From positions 124,001 through 188,000 of the forward strand of contig JAMPYF010000002.1 in the NCBI GenBank assembly GCA_023700805.1: a DNA stretch of 64,000 nucleotides. Reading direction: 5' to 3'. The notes beneath the pieces were generated by a model. That model ran no database searches. It was not told the origin of the DNA and saw nothing but the letters and a program-made list of their open reading frames with translations. Source of the DNA: Sulfuritalea sp. (GTDB lineage: Bacteria > Pseudomonadota > Gammaproteobacteria > Burkholderiales > Rhodocyclaceae). Of this stretch, positions 42,731 to 52,841 are shown one piece after another. Every line of letters starts with the position of its first letter. Position 1 is the first letter of the stretch. The translations under genes were made by a program, and so were the position numbers.

Positions 42731-44574
42731 CGAAGCTGTGAAACGTCCCTCACTGCGCCGGTGTCGGCCGAAGTTGTCATTGCCGCATAGGCCAGCAGCG
42801 CCGCCGAGACTTCGCGCTGGCGCTTGAGCGGTTTCCAGGCATGTACGCCACGGGCTTCCATCGCCGCGCGCCGTGCCGCCAGCGCCAACTCTTCGATCAC
42901 AAGGTGGATGCGCCGGTTGGGGATGTCGATTTCTATCGTGTCGCCCTCTTCGATCAGGCCGATGGCGCCACCGGCGGCGGCTTCCGGCGAGGCGTGGCCG
43001 ATCGACAGCCCCGAGGTGCCGCCGGAGAAGCGGCCATCGGTGAGCAGCGCGCAAACCTTGCCCATGTCCTTCGACTTCAGATACGAGGTCGGATAGAGCA
43101 TCTCCTGCATGCCGGGGCCGCCTTTCGGGCCTTCATAGACCACGATCACGATGTCGCCGGCGACGATCTGGTCGCCGAGGATCTTCTCCACGGCTTCCTC
43201 CTGCGACTGGCATACCCGCGCGCGGCCGGTGAACTTGAGGATCGAGTCATCGACGCCGGCGGTCTTGACGATGCAGCCCTTCTCCGCGATGTTGCCGTAG
43301 AGCACGGCCAGGCCGCCGTCCTGCGAGTAGGCGTGGGCCCGGTCGCGGACGCAGCCATTGGCGCGATCGAGATCGAGCGTCGGGTAACGGCGATTCTGCG
43401 AGAAGGCGACCTGGGTCGGCACGCCGCCCGGCGCCGCGCGATAGAACTCATGCACGGCCGGCGCGTGGTTGCGCTTGACGTCGCAGCAGTCGAGCGCTTC
43501 GCCCAGGCTAGGGTAAAGCACGGTGGGCGAATCGCGGTTGATCAGGCCGGCGCGGTCGAGTTCGCCGAGGATGGCCATGATGCCGCCGGCTCGATGCACG
43601 TCTTCCATGTGGTACTTCTGCGTTGCCGGCGCCACCTTGGCCAGGCAGGGCACTTTGCGCGACATGCGGTCGATGTCGGCCAGGTTGAAGTCGACGCCGG
43701 CTTCCTGGGCGGCGGCCAAGAGATGCAGCACGGTATTGGTCGAGCCGCCCATGGCGATGTCCAGCGCAATGGCATTTTCGAAGGCGGCGAACGAGGCGAT
43801 CGAGCGCGGCAGCGCGGAGGCGTCGTCCTTCTCGTACCAGCGCCGGCAGAGTTCGACGATCCGGCGGCCGGCCTTGAGGAACAGCTTCTCGCGGTCGGCA
43901 TGGGTTGCCAGCAGCGAACCGTTGCCCGGCAGCGAGAGGCCCAGCGCCTCGGTCAGGCAGTTCATCGAGTTGGCGGTGAACATGCCCGAGCAGGAGCCGC
44001 AGGTTGGGCAAGCGGAGCGCTCCATGGACGCCACTTCGGCGTCGCTGTTCTTGCTGTCGCCGGCTTCGATCATCGCGTCGATCAGGTCGACCATGCGGTA
44101 TTCGCCCCGCCATTTGACCTTGCCGGCCTCCATCGGGCCGCCCGAGACGAAGATGGTCGGGATGTTCAGGCGCAGGCTCGCCATCAGCATGCCCGGGGTG
44201 ATCTTGTCGCAATTGGAGATGCAGACCATGGCATCGGCGCAATGGCCGTTGACCATGTACTCGACCGAGTCGGCGATCAGCTCGCGCGAGGGCAGCGAAT
44301 ACAGCATGCCGCCGTGGCCCATGGCAATGCCGTCATCGATCGCGATGGTGTTGAATTCCTTGGCCACGCCGCCGGCCGCCTCGATCTCGCGGGCGACGAG
44401 TTGGCCCATGTCTTTCAGATGCACATGGCCTGGCACGAACTGGGTGAAGGAATTGACCACGGCGATGATCGGCTTGCCGAAATCGCCGTCCTGCATGCCG
44501 GTGGCGCGCCACAGGGCGCGGGCTCCGGCCATGTTGCGGCCGTGGGTGGACGTGCGGGAACGATAGGCTGGCAT
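42727..44574 (-). CDS. ilvD: Dihydroxy-acid dehydratase
   Basis: This 615-residue iron-sulfur enzyme of valine/isoleucine synthesis has the IlvD/Edd motifs CDKITPGM and [11 protein letters not shown], whose cysteines bind the cluster. Length is normal for the long form. ATG at 44574 has AGGAG upstream; more than 400 residues of open frame upstream are antisense to other genes. Residues [12 protein letters not shown] near the C-terminus are encoded by an exact copy of the dispersed 13-bp motif. The stop overlaps the FNR-like box of the next operon. Confidence 0.96.
   Translation of the reverse strand: MPAYRSRTSTHGRNMAGARALWRATGMQDGDFGKPIIAVVNSFTQFVPGHVHLKDMGQLVAREIEAAGGVAKEFNTIAIDDGIAMGHGGMLYSLPSRELIADSVEYMVNGHCADAMVCISNCDKITPGMLMASLRLNIPTIFVSGGPMEAGKVKWRGEYRMVDLIDAMIEAGDSKNSDAEVASMERSACPTCGSCSGMFTANSMNCLTEALGLSLPGNGSLLATHADREKLFLKAGRRIVELCRRWYEKDDASALPRSIASFAAFENAIALDIAMGGSTNTVLHLLAAAQEAGVDFNLADIDRMSRKVPCLAKVAPATQKYHMEDVHRAGGIMAILGELDRAGLINRDSPTVLYPSLGEALDCCDVKRNHAPAVHEFYRAAPGGVPTQVAFSQNRRYPTLDLDRANGCVRDRAHAYSQDGGLAVLYGNIAEKGCIVKTAGVDDSILKFTGRARVCQSQEEAVEKILGDQIVAGDIVIVVYEGPKGGPGMQEMLYPTSYLKSKDMGKVCALLTDGRFSGGTSGLSIGHASPEAAAGGAIGLIEEGDTIEIDIPNRRIHLVIEELALAARRAAMEARGVHAWKPLKRQREVSAALLAYAAMTTSADTGAVRDVSQLR
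42878..42890 (+). repeat. Dispersed 13-bp motif, exact copy (inside ilvD)
   Basis: GCCAGCGCCAACT, preceded by CGCCGTGCC and followed by CTTCGAT. The ilvD frame reads ELALAARR, the same frame as in the DUF255 gene. Confidence 0.8.
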
Positions 44575-44655
44575 GGGGAACTCCTGCAATGAGCGCGGCA
44601 GCGCCGCGATAGAATTGCAAATTCTAGCTGAATCCCCATGGGAGGCCTGTCCGCC

Positions 44656-45465
44656 ATGCGCGTTCTCCTGCCGCTCCTGATTGCCATTCTGACGAGTCAG
44701 GTATTTGCCCAGGGGCCGGGTATGCCTGCTCGGGATGGTGACGAACTGCTGGCCCGGGCCGCGACCAACTCGCGCCGCATGGTGGAGGCCCAGCGCCTCG
44801 GCGCACGCGTTGAGCGCACCCGCGACGGCCGCAGTTTCGCGCTGGTCTGGCGTCCCGCGGCGGCGCCCGCCGGCTGGATCGTCACCCTGCACGGCAGCGG
44901 CAGTTGGGCTCATGACGAGATCGCGCTGTGGCAGCCCTTCGCGCAGCAGCGCCAACTCGGCATCATCGCCCTGCAATGGTGGTTCGGCGGCGGCCAGCAG
45001 ATGGCCGACTATTACGCGCCACCCGAGATGCGGCGCGAACTCGACGGACTCCTGGCGGCTGTCGGCGCCGTCCCCCAGAACACGCTGCTGCACGGTTTCT
45101 CGCGCGGCGCGGCCAACCTCTACGCGCTGGTGGCGATGGACAGCCGCACGCCGCGCCCGCTGTTCCGCCACGTGATCGCCAATGCGGGAGGCATCTCCGC
45201 CGACTTCCCCATGAATCGCGAAATCGAGCGCGGCCGCTTCGGCGCGACGCCGTTTGCCAATACGCGGTGGTGGCTCTATTGCGGCGGCGGCGACCCCAAT
45301 CCCGAGCGCGACGGCTGCCCCGCCATGAGGCGCAGCCAGCGCTGGCTGCAGGACAAGGGCGCCAGCGCCGACCTGAGTGAAGACCCCGGCGGCGACCACG
45401 GCGGCTTCCATCGCCGCGGCCAGAACGTCGAGCGCGCGCTCGACTGGTTCCTCGGTGCGCGCTGA
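44656..45465 (+). CDS. Exported alpha/beta hydrolase-like protein
   Basis: This 269-residue protein has a signal peptide ([18 protein letters not shown]) and an alpha/beta-hydrolase core. The nucleophile elbow [10 protein letters not shown] carries the serine, a late [10 protein letters not shown] histidine is visible, and VTLHGSGSW forms the oxyanion strand. Substrate is unknown. It is divergent from ilvD; the 81-bp gap contains the palindrome AGAATTGCAAATTCT (44611-44625). ATG at 44656 is supported by GGGAGG ten bases upstream and by the signal peptide. Confidence 0.8.
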   Translation: MRVLLPLLIAILTSQVFAQGPGMPARDGDELLARAATNSRRMVEAQRLGARVERTRDGRSFALVWRPAAAPAGWIVTLHGSGSWAHDEIALWQPFAQQRQLGIIALQWWFGGGQQMADYYAPPEMRRELDGLLAAVGAVPQNTLLHGFSRGAANLYALVAMDSRTPRPLFRHVIANAGGISADFPMNREIERGRFGATPFANTRWWLYCGGGDPNPERDGCPAMRRSQRWLQDKGASADLSEDPGGDHGGFHRRGQNVERALDWFLGAR

Positions 45466-45484
45466 TGCGCCCCGGCGCCGTAGC

Positions 45485-45497
45485 GCCAGCGCCAACT
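45485..45497 (+). repeat. Dispersed 13-bp motif, exact copy (upstream of lgt)
   Basis: GCCAGCGCCAACT in the gap between the hydrolase and lgt, preceded by GCGCCGTAGC and followed by CTTCGCGGA. This is the clearest example of the extended motif. Confidence 0.85.
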
Positions 45498-45525
45498 CTT
45501 CGCGGACGGTTAGAATCCGGCCACC

Positions 45526-46320
45526 ATGCTGATCCATCCCCAGTTCGACCCCATCGCGATTTCCATCGGCCCGCTCGCGGTGCGCTGGTACGGCCTCATG
45601 TACCTGGCGGGCTTTGTCGCCTTCCTCTGGCTCGGCAAGCGGCGCGCGGCGTCCCAGCCCTGGCACGCGATGAGCGCGCAGGACGTCGACGACCTGCTGT
45701 TCTACGGCGTGCTCGGCGTGATCCTCGGCGGGCGCCTGGGCCAGGTGCTGTTCTACGAGCCGGGCTATTACCTTGCGCATCCGCTGGAAATCCTCGCAGT
45801 ATGGAAGGGCGGCATGGCCTTTCACGGCGGCATGCTCGGCGTGTTCGTGGCCATGGCGCTATGGGGCCGCAAGGCCGGCAGGAGCTTTTTCCAGGTCACC
45901 GATTTCATCGCCCCGCTGGTGCCGCTGGGCCTCATGGCCGGGCGCATCGGCAACTTCATCAACGGCGAGTTGTGGGGGCGGGTGGCCGATCCGAGCCTGC
46001 CCTGGGCGATGGTTTTCCCGCATGTCGACCGCTTGCCGCGCCACCCCTCGCCGCTGTACCAGGCGGCCGGCGAGGGCTTGCTGTTGTTCGCGATCCTCTG
46101 GCTGTTTTCCGCGCGGCAACGCGCGGCGGGAGCCGTCTCCGGCATGTTCCTGATCGGCTACGGCACGCTGCGTTTTGTCGCCGAGTATTTCCGCGAGCCG
46201 GATCACGGCATCTTCGGCCTGTCCTACGTCATCAGCATGGGGCAGTGGCTGAGCCTGCCGATGGTGCTGGTGGGACTCTGGCTGGTGCTGCGACGGTCGT
46301 CGCCGAAGCCGTCCGCCTGA
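45526..46320 (+). CDS. lgt: Prolipoprotein diacylglyceryl transferase
   Basis: This 264-residue inner-membrane enzyme adds diacylglycerol to the lipobox cysteine of prolipoproteins. The Lgt signature [14 protein letters not shown] is present, as are HGGMLGV and [12 protein letters not shown] near the start. About seven membrane helices fit the family. The gene follows a motif-containing gap and ends 1 bp before the stop of the convergent cytochrome gene. Confidence 0.96.
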   Translation: MLIHPQFDPIAISIGPLAVRWYGLMYLAGFVAFLWLGKRRAASQPWHAMSAQDVDDLLFYGVLGVILGGRLGQVLFYEPGYYLAHPLEILAVWKGGMAFHGGMLGVFVAMALWGRKAGRSFFQVTDFIAPLVPLGLMAGRIGNFINGELWGRVADPSLPWAMVFPHVDRLPRHPSPLYQAAGEGLLLFAILWLFSARQRAAGAVSGMFLIGYGTLRFVAEYFREPDHGIFGLSYVISMGQWLSLPMVLVGLWLVLRRSSPKPSA

Positions 46321-46321
46321 G

Positions 46322-46744
46322 TCAGCGCGTGCGCCAGGAGTAGTGGCAGGCGACGCAGCCGCTGGTCAACTTGGGCAGTTCTGCAAGCGCCTTTTCCCGG
46401 TCGCCGCTGGCGGCGGCTTTGGCGAATTCGCTGACGGCACGGTGGCCCTCCATGCCGATCTCATGCATGGCCGGTGGCATGTGCGCTCCCGGACGCGCAT
46501 CGAGCGGCTTGCCGCGATGCTTGCCCATCGCGGATTGCCCCAGCGAGGTCTCGGCCAACTGACCGGCTTCCCTGACCTTGCCGGCGGCGATCAGCGTCAG
46601 GATTTCGTTGATAGCCAGCAGGTTGCCGAGCATTTCCTCGCGCAGCGACTCCTGCGCGGCGGGCGGCAGAGGGGCCAGCGCGCGGGTATCTGCAGCCAGC
46701 GCCTGATTTGCCAGCAGGGCGGATATCAGGATCAGCGTCTTCAT
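46322..46744 (-). CDS. Cytochrome c'-like monoheme protein
   Basis: This 140-residue periplasmic protein has a signal peptide (MKTLILISALLANQALA). A mostly helical body is followed by a single heme motif CVACH near residues 130-134, just before the C-terminus. That layout matches cytochrome c'/c-556-type four-helix bundles, which bind NO or carry electrons. It lies 10 bp downstream of purU on the same strand, though a functional link is doubtful. The mature chain contains several methionines, so the ligation state is uncertain. Confidence 0.82.
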   Translation of the reverse strand: MKTLILISALLANQALAADTRALAPLPPAAQESLREEMLGNLLAINEILTLIAAGKVREAGQLAETSLGQSAMGKHRGKPLDARPGAHMPPAMHEIGMEGHRAVSEFAKAAASGDREKALAELPKLTSGCVACHYSWRTR

Positions 46745-46754
46745 TCTTGTGTCC

Positions 46755-47615
46755 TCAGCGGAATACCACGGTCTTGTTGCCATGGACCAGCACGCGGTCC
46801 TCCAGGTGGTAGCGCAGGCCGCGCGCCAGCACGGTCTTCTCGATGTCCTTGCCGTAGCGCACCATGTCCTCGACCGAATCCGAGTGGTCGATGCGGATCA
46901 CGTCCTGCTCGATGATCGGTCCCTGGTCGAGGTCTGCGGTGACATAGTGGCAGGTCGCGCCGATCAGCTTGACGCCGCGCGTGTAGGCCTGGTGGTAGGG
47001 CTTGGCGCCGACGAAGGAAGGCAGAAAGCTGTGGTGGATGTTGAGTATCTGTCCCGGATAGGCGGCGCACAGTTCCGGCGAGAGGATCTGCATGTAGCGC
47101 GCGAGGACCATGGTGTCGCCGCGCACTTGCTCGAACAGGGACTTGACCTCGGCATAGGCCGCGGCCTTGTCCGCGGCAGGCACCGGCACATGATGGAAGG
47201 GGATGCCGTGCCACTCGACGAAGCCCTTGAAGGTGTCGTGGTTCGAGATCACGCAGGCAATCTCGATGTCGAGTTCCTTCGACTGCCAGCGTGCCAGCAG
47301 GTCGTAGAGGCAATGCTCCTGTTTCGAGACCAGCACCACCACGCGTTTTTTTACCGCCGAATCGTTGATGCGCCAGTCCAGTTGCAGTTCGTCGGCCAGC
47401 GGCCGGAAACGGCTGCGGAATTCGGCGAGTTCGAAGGGCAGCGAATCGGCGCGGACCTCGATGCGCATGAAGTAGCGCCCGTCAATGTCGTCGGCGTGGA
47501 AACTTGATTCGAGAATCCAGCCCCGGTGTTCGGCGATGAAACCGGTGACGCGCGCGATGATGCCGACCTGGTCCGGGCAGGAGGCGGTGAGCGTGTAGAA
47601 GCGCGCGCGGTGCAT
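46755..47615 (-). CDS. purU: Formyltetrahydrofolate deformylase
   Basis: This 286-residue enzyme has an N-terminal ACT domain (LTASCPDQVGIIARVTGF, about 1-85) and a C-terminal formyl-THF hydrolase domain with NIHHSFLPSF and GATCHYVTADLDQGPII, the PurU signatures. It releases formate from 10-formyl-THF, balancing one-carbon pools. Its ATG lies just downstream of hairpin repeat copy C. Confidence 0.96.
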   Translation of the reverse strand: MHRARFYTLTASCPDQVGIIARVTGFIAEHRGWILESSFHADDIDGRYFMRIEVRADSLPFELAEFRSRFRPLADELQLDWRINDSAVKKRVVVLVSKQEHCLYDLLARWQSKELDIEIACVISNHDTFKGFVEWHGIPFHHVPVPAADKAAAYAEVKSLFEQVRGDTMVLARYMQILSPELCAAYPGQILNIHHSFLPSFVGAKPYHQAYTRGVKLIGATCHYVTADLDQGPIIEQDVIRIDHSDSVEDMVRYGKDIEKTVLARGLRYHLEDRVLVHGNKTVVFR

Positions 47616-47621
47616 TTAGTC

Positions 47622-47720
47622 GCCTTTCCCCCATCCCCCTTCCCGAGGAAGGGGGTGACGGCTGTCCAGCCGCGCGGGGCGCGGCTTCCGCTTGGTTGGC
47701 TGGTCCCGCCTGGAGGCGGC
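47622..47720 (-). repeat. Hairpin repeat between operon genes, copy C
   Basis: On the minus strand it contains GCCGTCACCCCCTTCCTCGG, then GAAGGGGGATGGGGGAAAGG, ending seven bases before the purU ATG. A GCCGCGCCCCGCGCGGC palindrome precedes it. It lies between thrH and purU. Confidence 0.75.
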
Positions 47721-47734
47721 TCGGCGGCGGGACA

Positions 47735-48343
47735 TCAGATCCTTGCCGACGCCTTGTCGATCTCGGTGCGCAGCTCGGCGTAGTTCATGGTCACCGGGAA
47801 CTGCGGGAACTCGTCGATCACGTTTTGCGGCGGATGGAACAGGATGCCGGCATGGGCTTCCGCCAGCATCGCCGTGTCGTTGTAGGAGTCGCCGCCCGCG
47901 ATCACCTTGAAGTTGAGTTCCTTGAAGCGCTTCACCGATTCCATTTTCTGGTTCGGCATGCGTAGGTGGTAGTTGACCACGAAGCCGGCGGCATCCGTCT
48001 CCAGCTTGTGGCAGAACAGCACCGGCATGTTGAGCTGCGCCATCAGCGGCATGGCGAATTCGTAGAAGGTGTCGGACAGGATGATGACCTGGTAGTCGCG
48101 GCGCAGCGCGTCGAGGAAATCCTTGGCGCCGGACATCGGCCCCATGTCGGCAATCACTTTCTGGATGTCGGGCAGGCCCAGCTTGTGGGCTTTCAGCAGC
48201 GCCAGCCGGTATTTCATCAGCTTGTCGTAGTCCGGCTCGTCGCGCGTGGTGCGGGAAAGTTCCGGGATGCCGGTGCGTTTGGAAAACTCGATCCAGATTT
48301 CGGGAACGAGTACGCCTTCGAGATCGAGACAGACGAGTTGCAC
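47735..48343 (-). CDS. thrH: ThrH-type HAD phosphatase (phosphoserine/homoserine)
   Basis: This 202-residue HAD enzyme begins QLVCLDLEGVLVPEIWIEF, the ThrH hallmark in which the HAD motif reads DLEG. Later motifs are ILSDTFYEF and GGDSYNDTAML. ThrH dephosphorylates phosphoserine and can transfer phosphate to homoserine. It starts with GTG at 48343 following GGAG; 47 extra upstream codons are rejected. Length matches ThrH (about 205). Confidence 0.93.
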   Translation of the reverse strand: MQLVCLDLEGVLVPEIWIEFSKRTGIPELSRTTRDEPDYDKLMKYRLALLKAHKLGLPDIQKVIADMGPMSGAKDFLDALRRDYQVIILSDTFYEFAMPLMAQLNMPVLFCHKLETDAAGFVVNYHLRMPNQKMESVKRFKELNFKVIAGGDSYNDTAMLAEAHAGILFHPPQNVIDEFPQFPVTMNYAELRTEIDKASARI

Positions 48344-48357
48344 GGAAATTCTCCAAG

Positions 48358-48370
48358 AGTCGGCGCTGGC
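48358..48370 (-). repeat. Dispersed 13-bp motif, one mismatch (upstream of thrH)
   Basis: AGTCGGCGCTGGC, preceded by CTCCAAG and followed by GACACGGCG. It ends 15 bp upstream of the thrH start codon. Confidence 0.65.
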
Positions 48371-48428
48371 GACACGGCGAAAGTCGCCGGCGAACGCCGC
48401 GAAAGGCCGCGATTTTACCTGTTTGAGT

Positions 48429-48833
48429 TCAGAGCAGCGCGTAGGTTGTGCTGGTGCGGCAGACGCTTTTGCCGTCCACCGCACCGCGAATGTCGATTTC
48501 GCCGAAGGCCAGCGCCTTGCCGGCGCGGGTCACGCGGGCTTCGATCAGCGCATCCTGGCCCGAGAGCGGCTTGAGGAAGCTGGTGGACTGCTGCACCGTG
48601 GTGCAGGGGCGGAACTCGCCGAAGTGCTGGATCAGGGCCAGCACCATGGCCGAATCCGCCGCGGCCATCATGGCCTGGCCGCAGACCATGCCGCCGACGC
48701 GGGACAACTGTTCGTTCTGCGGCAGGCGCAGGAGAACGGATTCCGGCGCACCGGCTTCCACCTTGAGGCCCAGGGCCTGAACCCAGGGCGCAAAGTACTC
48801 GGCGAGGGCGGACTGCAGGATGTCGTTGTTCAT
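48429..48833 (-). CDS. PaaI-family thioesterase
   Basis: This 134-residue hotdog-fold protein has the PaaI pattern: VGGMVCGQAMMAAADSAM (around 47-63), where the usual HG is replaced by VC, and a conserved TTVQQSTSFLKPL strand. PaaI thioesterases hydrolyse aromatic or short acyl-CoA esters. It is about 85 bp upstream of thrH on the same strand and divergent from hemA. The substrate is unclear. Confidence 0.83.
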   Translation of the reverse strand: MNNDILQSALAEYFAPWVQALGLKVEAGAPESVLLRLPQNEQLSRVGGMVCGQAMMAAADSAMVLALIQHFGEFRPCTTVQQSTSFLKPLSGQDALIEARVTRAGKALAFGEIDIRGAVDGKSVCRTSTTYALL

Positions 48834-48916
48834 GGTTCTGTCACGAGTTGGTTGGCGGATCGCTGCGTCTGGAAAACGGGCCGGCGCGGCATCTCCCGAA
48901 CGCCGCGCTGCCCCAA

Positions 48917-48929
48917 TATAATGCGAAGT
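48917..48929 (+). promoter_or_regulatory. Likely hemA promoter -10 region
   Basis: A perfect TATAAT at 48917-48922 lies in the divergent gap about 120 bp before the hemA GTG. No good -35 box is seen at the right spacing, so an activator may be involved. Confidence 0.55.
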
Positions 48930-49041
48930 CTAGCCCTGCCCGGTCGACTGCGGGAGCAGCGGCTGGTCTTGTTGTTTGGGGCCGATCGGTTTCTAATACT
49001 CGCTTTCGGCCATTTTCCAGTCGCTTCAAGGTCATATCTCC

Positions 49042-50295
49042 GTGCAGCTGTTCGCTCTGGGTATCAACCACCATACGGCCCCGCTGGCGGTACGCGAGCA
49101 GGTGGCGTTCGACCCCTTGCACATGGGGCAGGCTCTGCACGACCTGTTGCGGGCGAAATCGGTGCGCGAAGCCGCGATCCTGTCGACCTGCAATCGCACC
49201 GAACTGTATTGTGCCGCCGAGAATCCGCAGGTCGCGGCGGACTGGCTGGCCGAGTACCACTCGCTGTCGCCGCAGAAAATCCATCCCTACCTCTACCAGC
49301 ATCCGCAGCGGGATGCGGTGCGCCACATGTTCCGCGTCGCTGCCGGGCTGGATTCGATGGTGCTCGGCGAGCCGCAGATCCTCGGCCAGATGAAGCAGGC
49401 GGCGCGCGCCGCGGAAGAGGCCGGAACCCTCGGCACATTGTTGGGCAAGCTGTTCCAGCGCACCTTCGCCGTCGCCAAGGAAGTGCGTTCGACCACCGCG
49501 ATCGGCGCCAACACGGTGTCCATGGCCGCGGCAGCCGTACATTTGTCTGCGCGAATTTTCGACAGCCTGGCCGAGCAAAAGGTGCTGTTCATCGGTGCCG
49601 GCGAGATGGTCGAGTTGTGCGCCGCGCATTTCGCCGCGCACAAGCCGAAGCGACTCACCATCGCCAATCGCACCTTGGAGCGCGGCGCCGAACTGGCCGC
49701 GCGCTTCGGCGGCGACGCCATGAAACTGGACCAGCTCGGCGAGCGCCTGGCGGATTACGACATCGTGGTCTCCTGCACGGCCAGTTCGCTGCCCATCATC
49801 GGCCTCGGCCTGGTCGAGCGCGCCCTCAAGGCGCGCCGTCATCGGCCGATGGTGATGGTCGATCTGGCCGTGCCGCGCGACATCGAGGCCGAGGTGGCGC
49901 GGCTGGACGACGTGTTTCTCTACACCCTCGACGACCTCGGCCAGATCGTCGAATCGGGTCTTGAGTCGCGCCAGGCCGCCGTGGTCGAGGCCGAGGCCAT
50001 CATCACCGACCGAGTTTCGGGTTTCCTGCACTGGCTCGAATCGCGCGAGACAGTGCCGACCATCCGCGCCCTGCGCGATGCCGGCGAACGCGCACGCCGC
50101 CATGAAGTCGAACACGCGCTCAAGCTGCTGGCGCGCGGCGACGATCCGGCCAAGGTGCTCGACGCGCTGTCGCACGGCCTCACCAACAAGCTGTTGCATG
50201 CCCCGACCCACGCCCTGAATCAGGCGGAAGGCGCCGAGCGCACAGAGGTTTCAGCCCTAATCTCCCGCATCTATCGCCTGAATTCCGGGGAGTAG
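49042..50295 (+). CDS. hemA: Glutamyl-tRNA reductase
   Basis: This 417-residue enzyme begins the C5 heme pathway by reducing glutamyl-tRNA to glutamate-1-semialdehyde. The catalytic cysteine is Cys50 in [11 protein letters not shown]. The NADPH-binding loop is [15 protein letters not shown]. Start is GTG at 49042. It begins a run with plsB, prfA and prmC; in many betaproteobacteria hemA is directly followed by prfA-prmC, so plsB is an insertion here. Confidence 0.96.
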   Translation: MQLFALGINHHTAPLAVREQVAFDPLHMGQALHDLLRAKSVREAAILSTCNRTELYCAAENPQVAADWLAEYHSLSPQKIHPYLYQHPQRDAVRHMFRVAAGLDSMVLGEPQILGQMKQAARAAEEAGTLGTLLGKLFQRTFAVAKEVRSTTAIGANTVSMAAAAVHLSARIFDSLAEQKVLFIGAGEMVELCAAHFAAHKPKRLTIANRTLERGAELAARFGGDAMKLDQLGERLADYDIVVSCTASSLPIIGLGLVERALKARRHRPMVMVDLAVPRDIEAEVARLDDVFLYTLDDLGQIVESGLESRQAAVVEAEAIITDRVSGFLHWLESRETVPTIRALRDAGERARRHEVEHALKLLARGDDPAKVLDALSHGLTNKLLHAPTHALNQAEGAERTEVSALISRIYRLNSGE

Positions 50296-50351
50296 GGCGT
50301 GGTCCCGCATCGACCGTCCGGCGCCTGCACGGCGCAGAAGCCTGTCCGCCA

Positions 50352-52832
50352 GTGAGCCGCCCGCCCTTCTTCGATTTCACCGGCTGGACGCTGGACCTTC
50401 TGCGTCGAATTCTTTACCTGGCGACGCGTACCCGGGTGTTTCCGGAAACACCGGAAATGCTCAAGCTGCGACCCGACTTGGCGGTTTGCTACGTGCTCGA
50501 CGTGCGTCGCCTTTCGAATCTGCTGGTGCTCGACCGGGAGTGCCGCGAACTGGGCCTGCCGCCCGCCTTGCGGCCCCTGCGCGATGCGGCGTTTGCCGCG
50601 CGACGATCCTTCTTCTTTCTCTCGCGCAATGCGCGCGGGCAATTCGCGCCGAATCCGCGCAGCGAGCATTCGGCGCTGCTCAAGTCGCTGGTGAGGACGG
50701 CGGTCGCCGATCCCCACTTCGACGTGCAACTGGTGCCGGTGACCATCCTCTGGGGACGCGAACCCGGCAAGCAGGATTCGATACTCAAGGCCCTGTTCGC
50801 CGAGACCTGGCAGTCGGTCAGCACGCTGCGCCAGTTGTTCGCCATCCTGATCCATGGCCGCCACACCGTGGTGCGTTTCAATGCGCCGATTTCGCTGCGC
50901 GAACTGCTCTCCGCTGGCATCGACGAGCCCCGCGCACTGCGCAAGCTGGGACGGATCCTGCGCGTGCACTTCCGCCGCCAGCGCGAGATGGCGATCGGTC
51001 CCGATCTGTCGCACCGCCGCACCCAGTTGCGCGCCTTGCTCAACACGCCTGCGGTGCGCGAGGCCATCGCCGTCGAAGCGCAGGCCAAGTCGATTTCGGT
51101 GGCCGTCGCGCAAAAGTCCGCGCGGGAATTCGCGCTGGAGATTGCTTCCGATTACACGTATTCGGTGGTGCGGGCGTTTTCGCTGTTCCTGACCTGGGTC
51201 TGGAACAAGGTTTACAACGGCGTCGAGGTGCACAACTTCGAGCGCGTCACGGCGGTGGCGCCGGGTCACGGCATCGTCTATGTACCCTGCCACCGCAGCC
51301 ATGTCGATTACCTGCTGCTGTCCTACATCATTTTCAACCGCGGCCTGATGGTGCCGCACATCGCGGCTGGCGCCAACCTGAACCTGCCGCTGCTCGGTTC
51401 CGTGCTGCGGCGTTCCGGAGCCTTCTTTCTGCGCCGCAAGTTCAAGGGCGAGCAACTCTATGCGACGGTGTTTCTGGAATACCTGCACCTGATGATCGAC
51501 CGCGGTTTCCCGATCGAGTACTTCATCGAGGGCGGGCGCAGCCGCAGCGGGCGCATGCTGGCACCCAAGGCCGGCATCCTGGCGATGACCATACAGAGCT
51601 TCGTGCGCAGCCGCGCGCGGCCGCTGGTCTTCGTGCCGGTGTATATCGGCTACGAGAAGCTGATGGAAGGCAGCAGTTACCTGGCCGAACTCCACGGCCG
51701 GCCCAAGCAGTCCGAATCGCTGAGCGACCTGCTCGCCGCGGCGCGGCTGCTGAAGCGCAATTTCGGCAAGGTCCATGTCAATTTCGGCCCGCCGCTGGCG
51801 CTGGCCGAGTTTCTCGACACGCAGCACCCGGACTGGCGGCAGGAAAGCTTCGATGCCAGGGCGCCCTGGCTGCGCAATGCCGTGGAGGCCACGGCCACGG
51901 TGCTGGCGCGCAGCATCAATGCCCAGGCGGTGGTCACGCCCGTCAATCTGCTCGCGCTGACCCTGCTGTCCACGCCCAAGCACGCCGCCGATCTGCGGCT
52001 GTTGCAGAAACAGATCGAGCACATCCAGTGCCTGCTGGCCGACATGGCGTGGGGCGACGTGGTTTCCTGCCGGCTGTCGGCCGCCGAGGTGGTCGACTAC
52101 GTGCGCCGGCTCGATCTGCTGCAATGCCATCCGCATCCCCTGGGCGACGTCATCCGCGCCGACGAGCAGCAGGCGGCGCTGCTGGCCTACTTCCGCAACA
52201 ACGTGCTGCACCTGTTCGCCCTGCCCGCACTGCTGGCCTGCCTGCTCAGCCATAACCAGCGGCTGACGCGGCAGCGCGCCCGGGAGGCGCTCAGGGGCAT
52301 CTATGGCCTGCTGCGCGCCGAGCTGTTCCTGCCCTGGGAACCTGCCGAACTCGATGCAGTGATCGATCGCACCGAAGCGGCATTGTTCCGGCGCGGCCTG
52401 ATACTCGGCGACAGCCGTAGCGAGATCCTGCGCGCGCCGCCGCCCAACAGCGAGGCCAGTCCCGAGTTGCGGCAACTCGGTGAAATCATCCGGCCCACGC
52501 TGGAACGCCAGTTCCTTACCCTGGCCCTGCTGCAGCATCACGGCAGCGGCCGCCTGACCCGCAACGCGCTGGAGGAAGCCGCCCATCTGCTGGCGCAGCG
52601 GCTGACCATGCTCTACCAGTTCAATTCGGCCGAGTTTTCGGAAAAACTCCTGTTCGCCAACGTGATCCGCAATCTGATCGATGCCGAAATCCTGCAGGTG
52701 GACGAGGCCGGCGTGCTGCAGTTCGACGAACGGATCACGCTGGCCGCGGCGCAGACCGAACTGCTGCTCGCGGCCGACGTGCGCCAAAGCATACAACTCA
52801 TCGCCGGCGCGGCATCCGCGCCGGCAAACTGA
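50352..52832 (+). CDS. plsB: Glycerol-3-phosphate 1-O-acyltransferase
   Basis: This 826-residue membrane-associated acyltransferase makes lysophosphatidate from acyl-CoA/ACP. The acyltransferase motifs HRSHVDYL (HX4D), GAFFLRRKF and FIEGGRSRSGRM are present near residues 310-400. Length matches PlsB. Start is GTG at 50352, 57 bp after hemA. Its position between hemA and prfA is unusual. Confidence 0.94.
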   Translation: MSRPPFFDFTGWTLDLLRRILYLATRTRVFPETPEMLKLRPDLAVCYVLDVRRLSNLLVLDRECRELGLPPALRPLRDAAFAARRSFFFLSRNARGQFAPNPRSEHSALLKSLVRTAVADPHFDVQLVPVTILWGREPGKQDSILKALFAETWQSVSTLRQLFAILIHGRHTVVRFNAPISLRELLSAGIDEPRALRKLGRILRVHFRRQREMAIGPDLSHRRTQLRALLNTPAVREAIAVEAQAKSISVAVAQKSAREFALEIASDYTYSVVRAFSLFLTWVWNKVYNGVEVHNFERVTAVAPGHGIVYVPCHRSHVDYLLLSYIIFNRGLMVPHIAAGANLNLPLLGSVLRRSGAFFLRRKFKGEQLYATVFLEYLHLMIDRGFPIEYFIEGGRSRSGRMLAPKAGILAMTIQSFVRSRARPLVFVPVYIGYEKLMEGSSYLAELHGRPKQSESLSDLLAAARLLKRNFGKVHVNFGPPLALAEFLDTQHPDWRQESFDARAPWLRNAVEATATVLARSINAQAVVTPVNLLALTLLSTPKHAADLRLLQKQIEHIQCLLADMAWGDVVSCRLSAAEVVDYVRRLDLLQCHPHPLGDVIRADEQQAALLAYFRNNVLHLFALPALLACLLSHNQRLTRQRAREALRGIYGLLRAELFLPWEPAELDAVIDRTEAALFRRGLILGDSRSEILRAPPPNSEASPELRQLGEIIRPTLERQFLTLALLQHHGSGRLTRNALEEAAHLLAQRLTMLYQFNSAEFSEKLLFANVIRNLIDAEILQVDEAGVLQFDERITLAAAQTELLLAADVRQSIQLIAGAASAPAN

Positions 52833-52841
52833 CCTGATCCC

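Noticed and set aside
42727..45825. ilvD frame extended by over 400 codons upstream
   Set aside because: IlvD starts cleanly at 44574 with a ribosome binding site; the extension is antisense to the hydrolase and lgt region.
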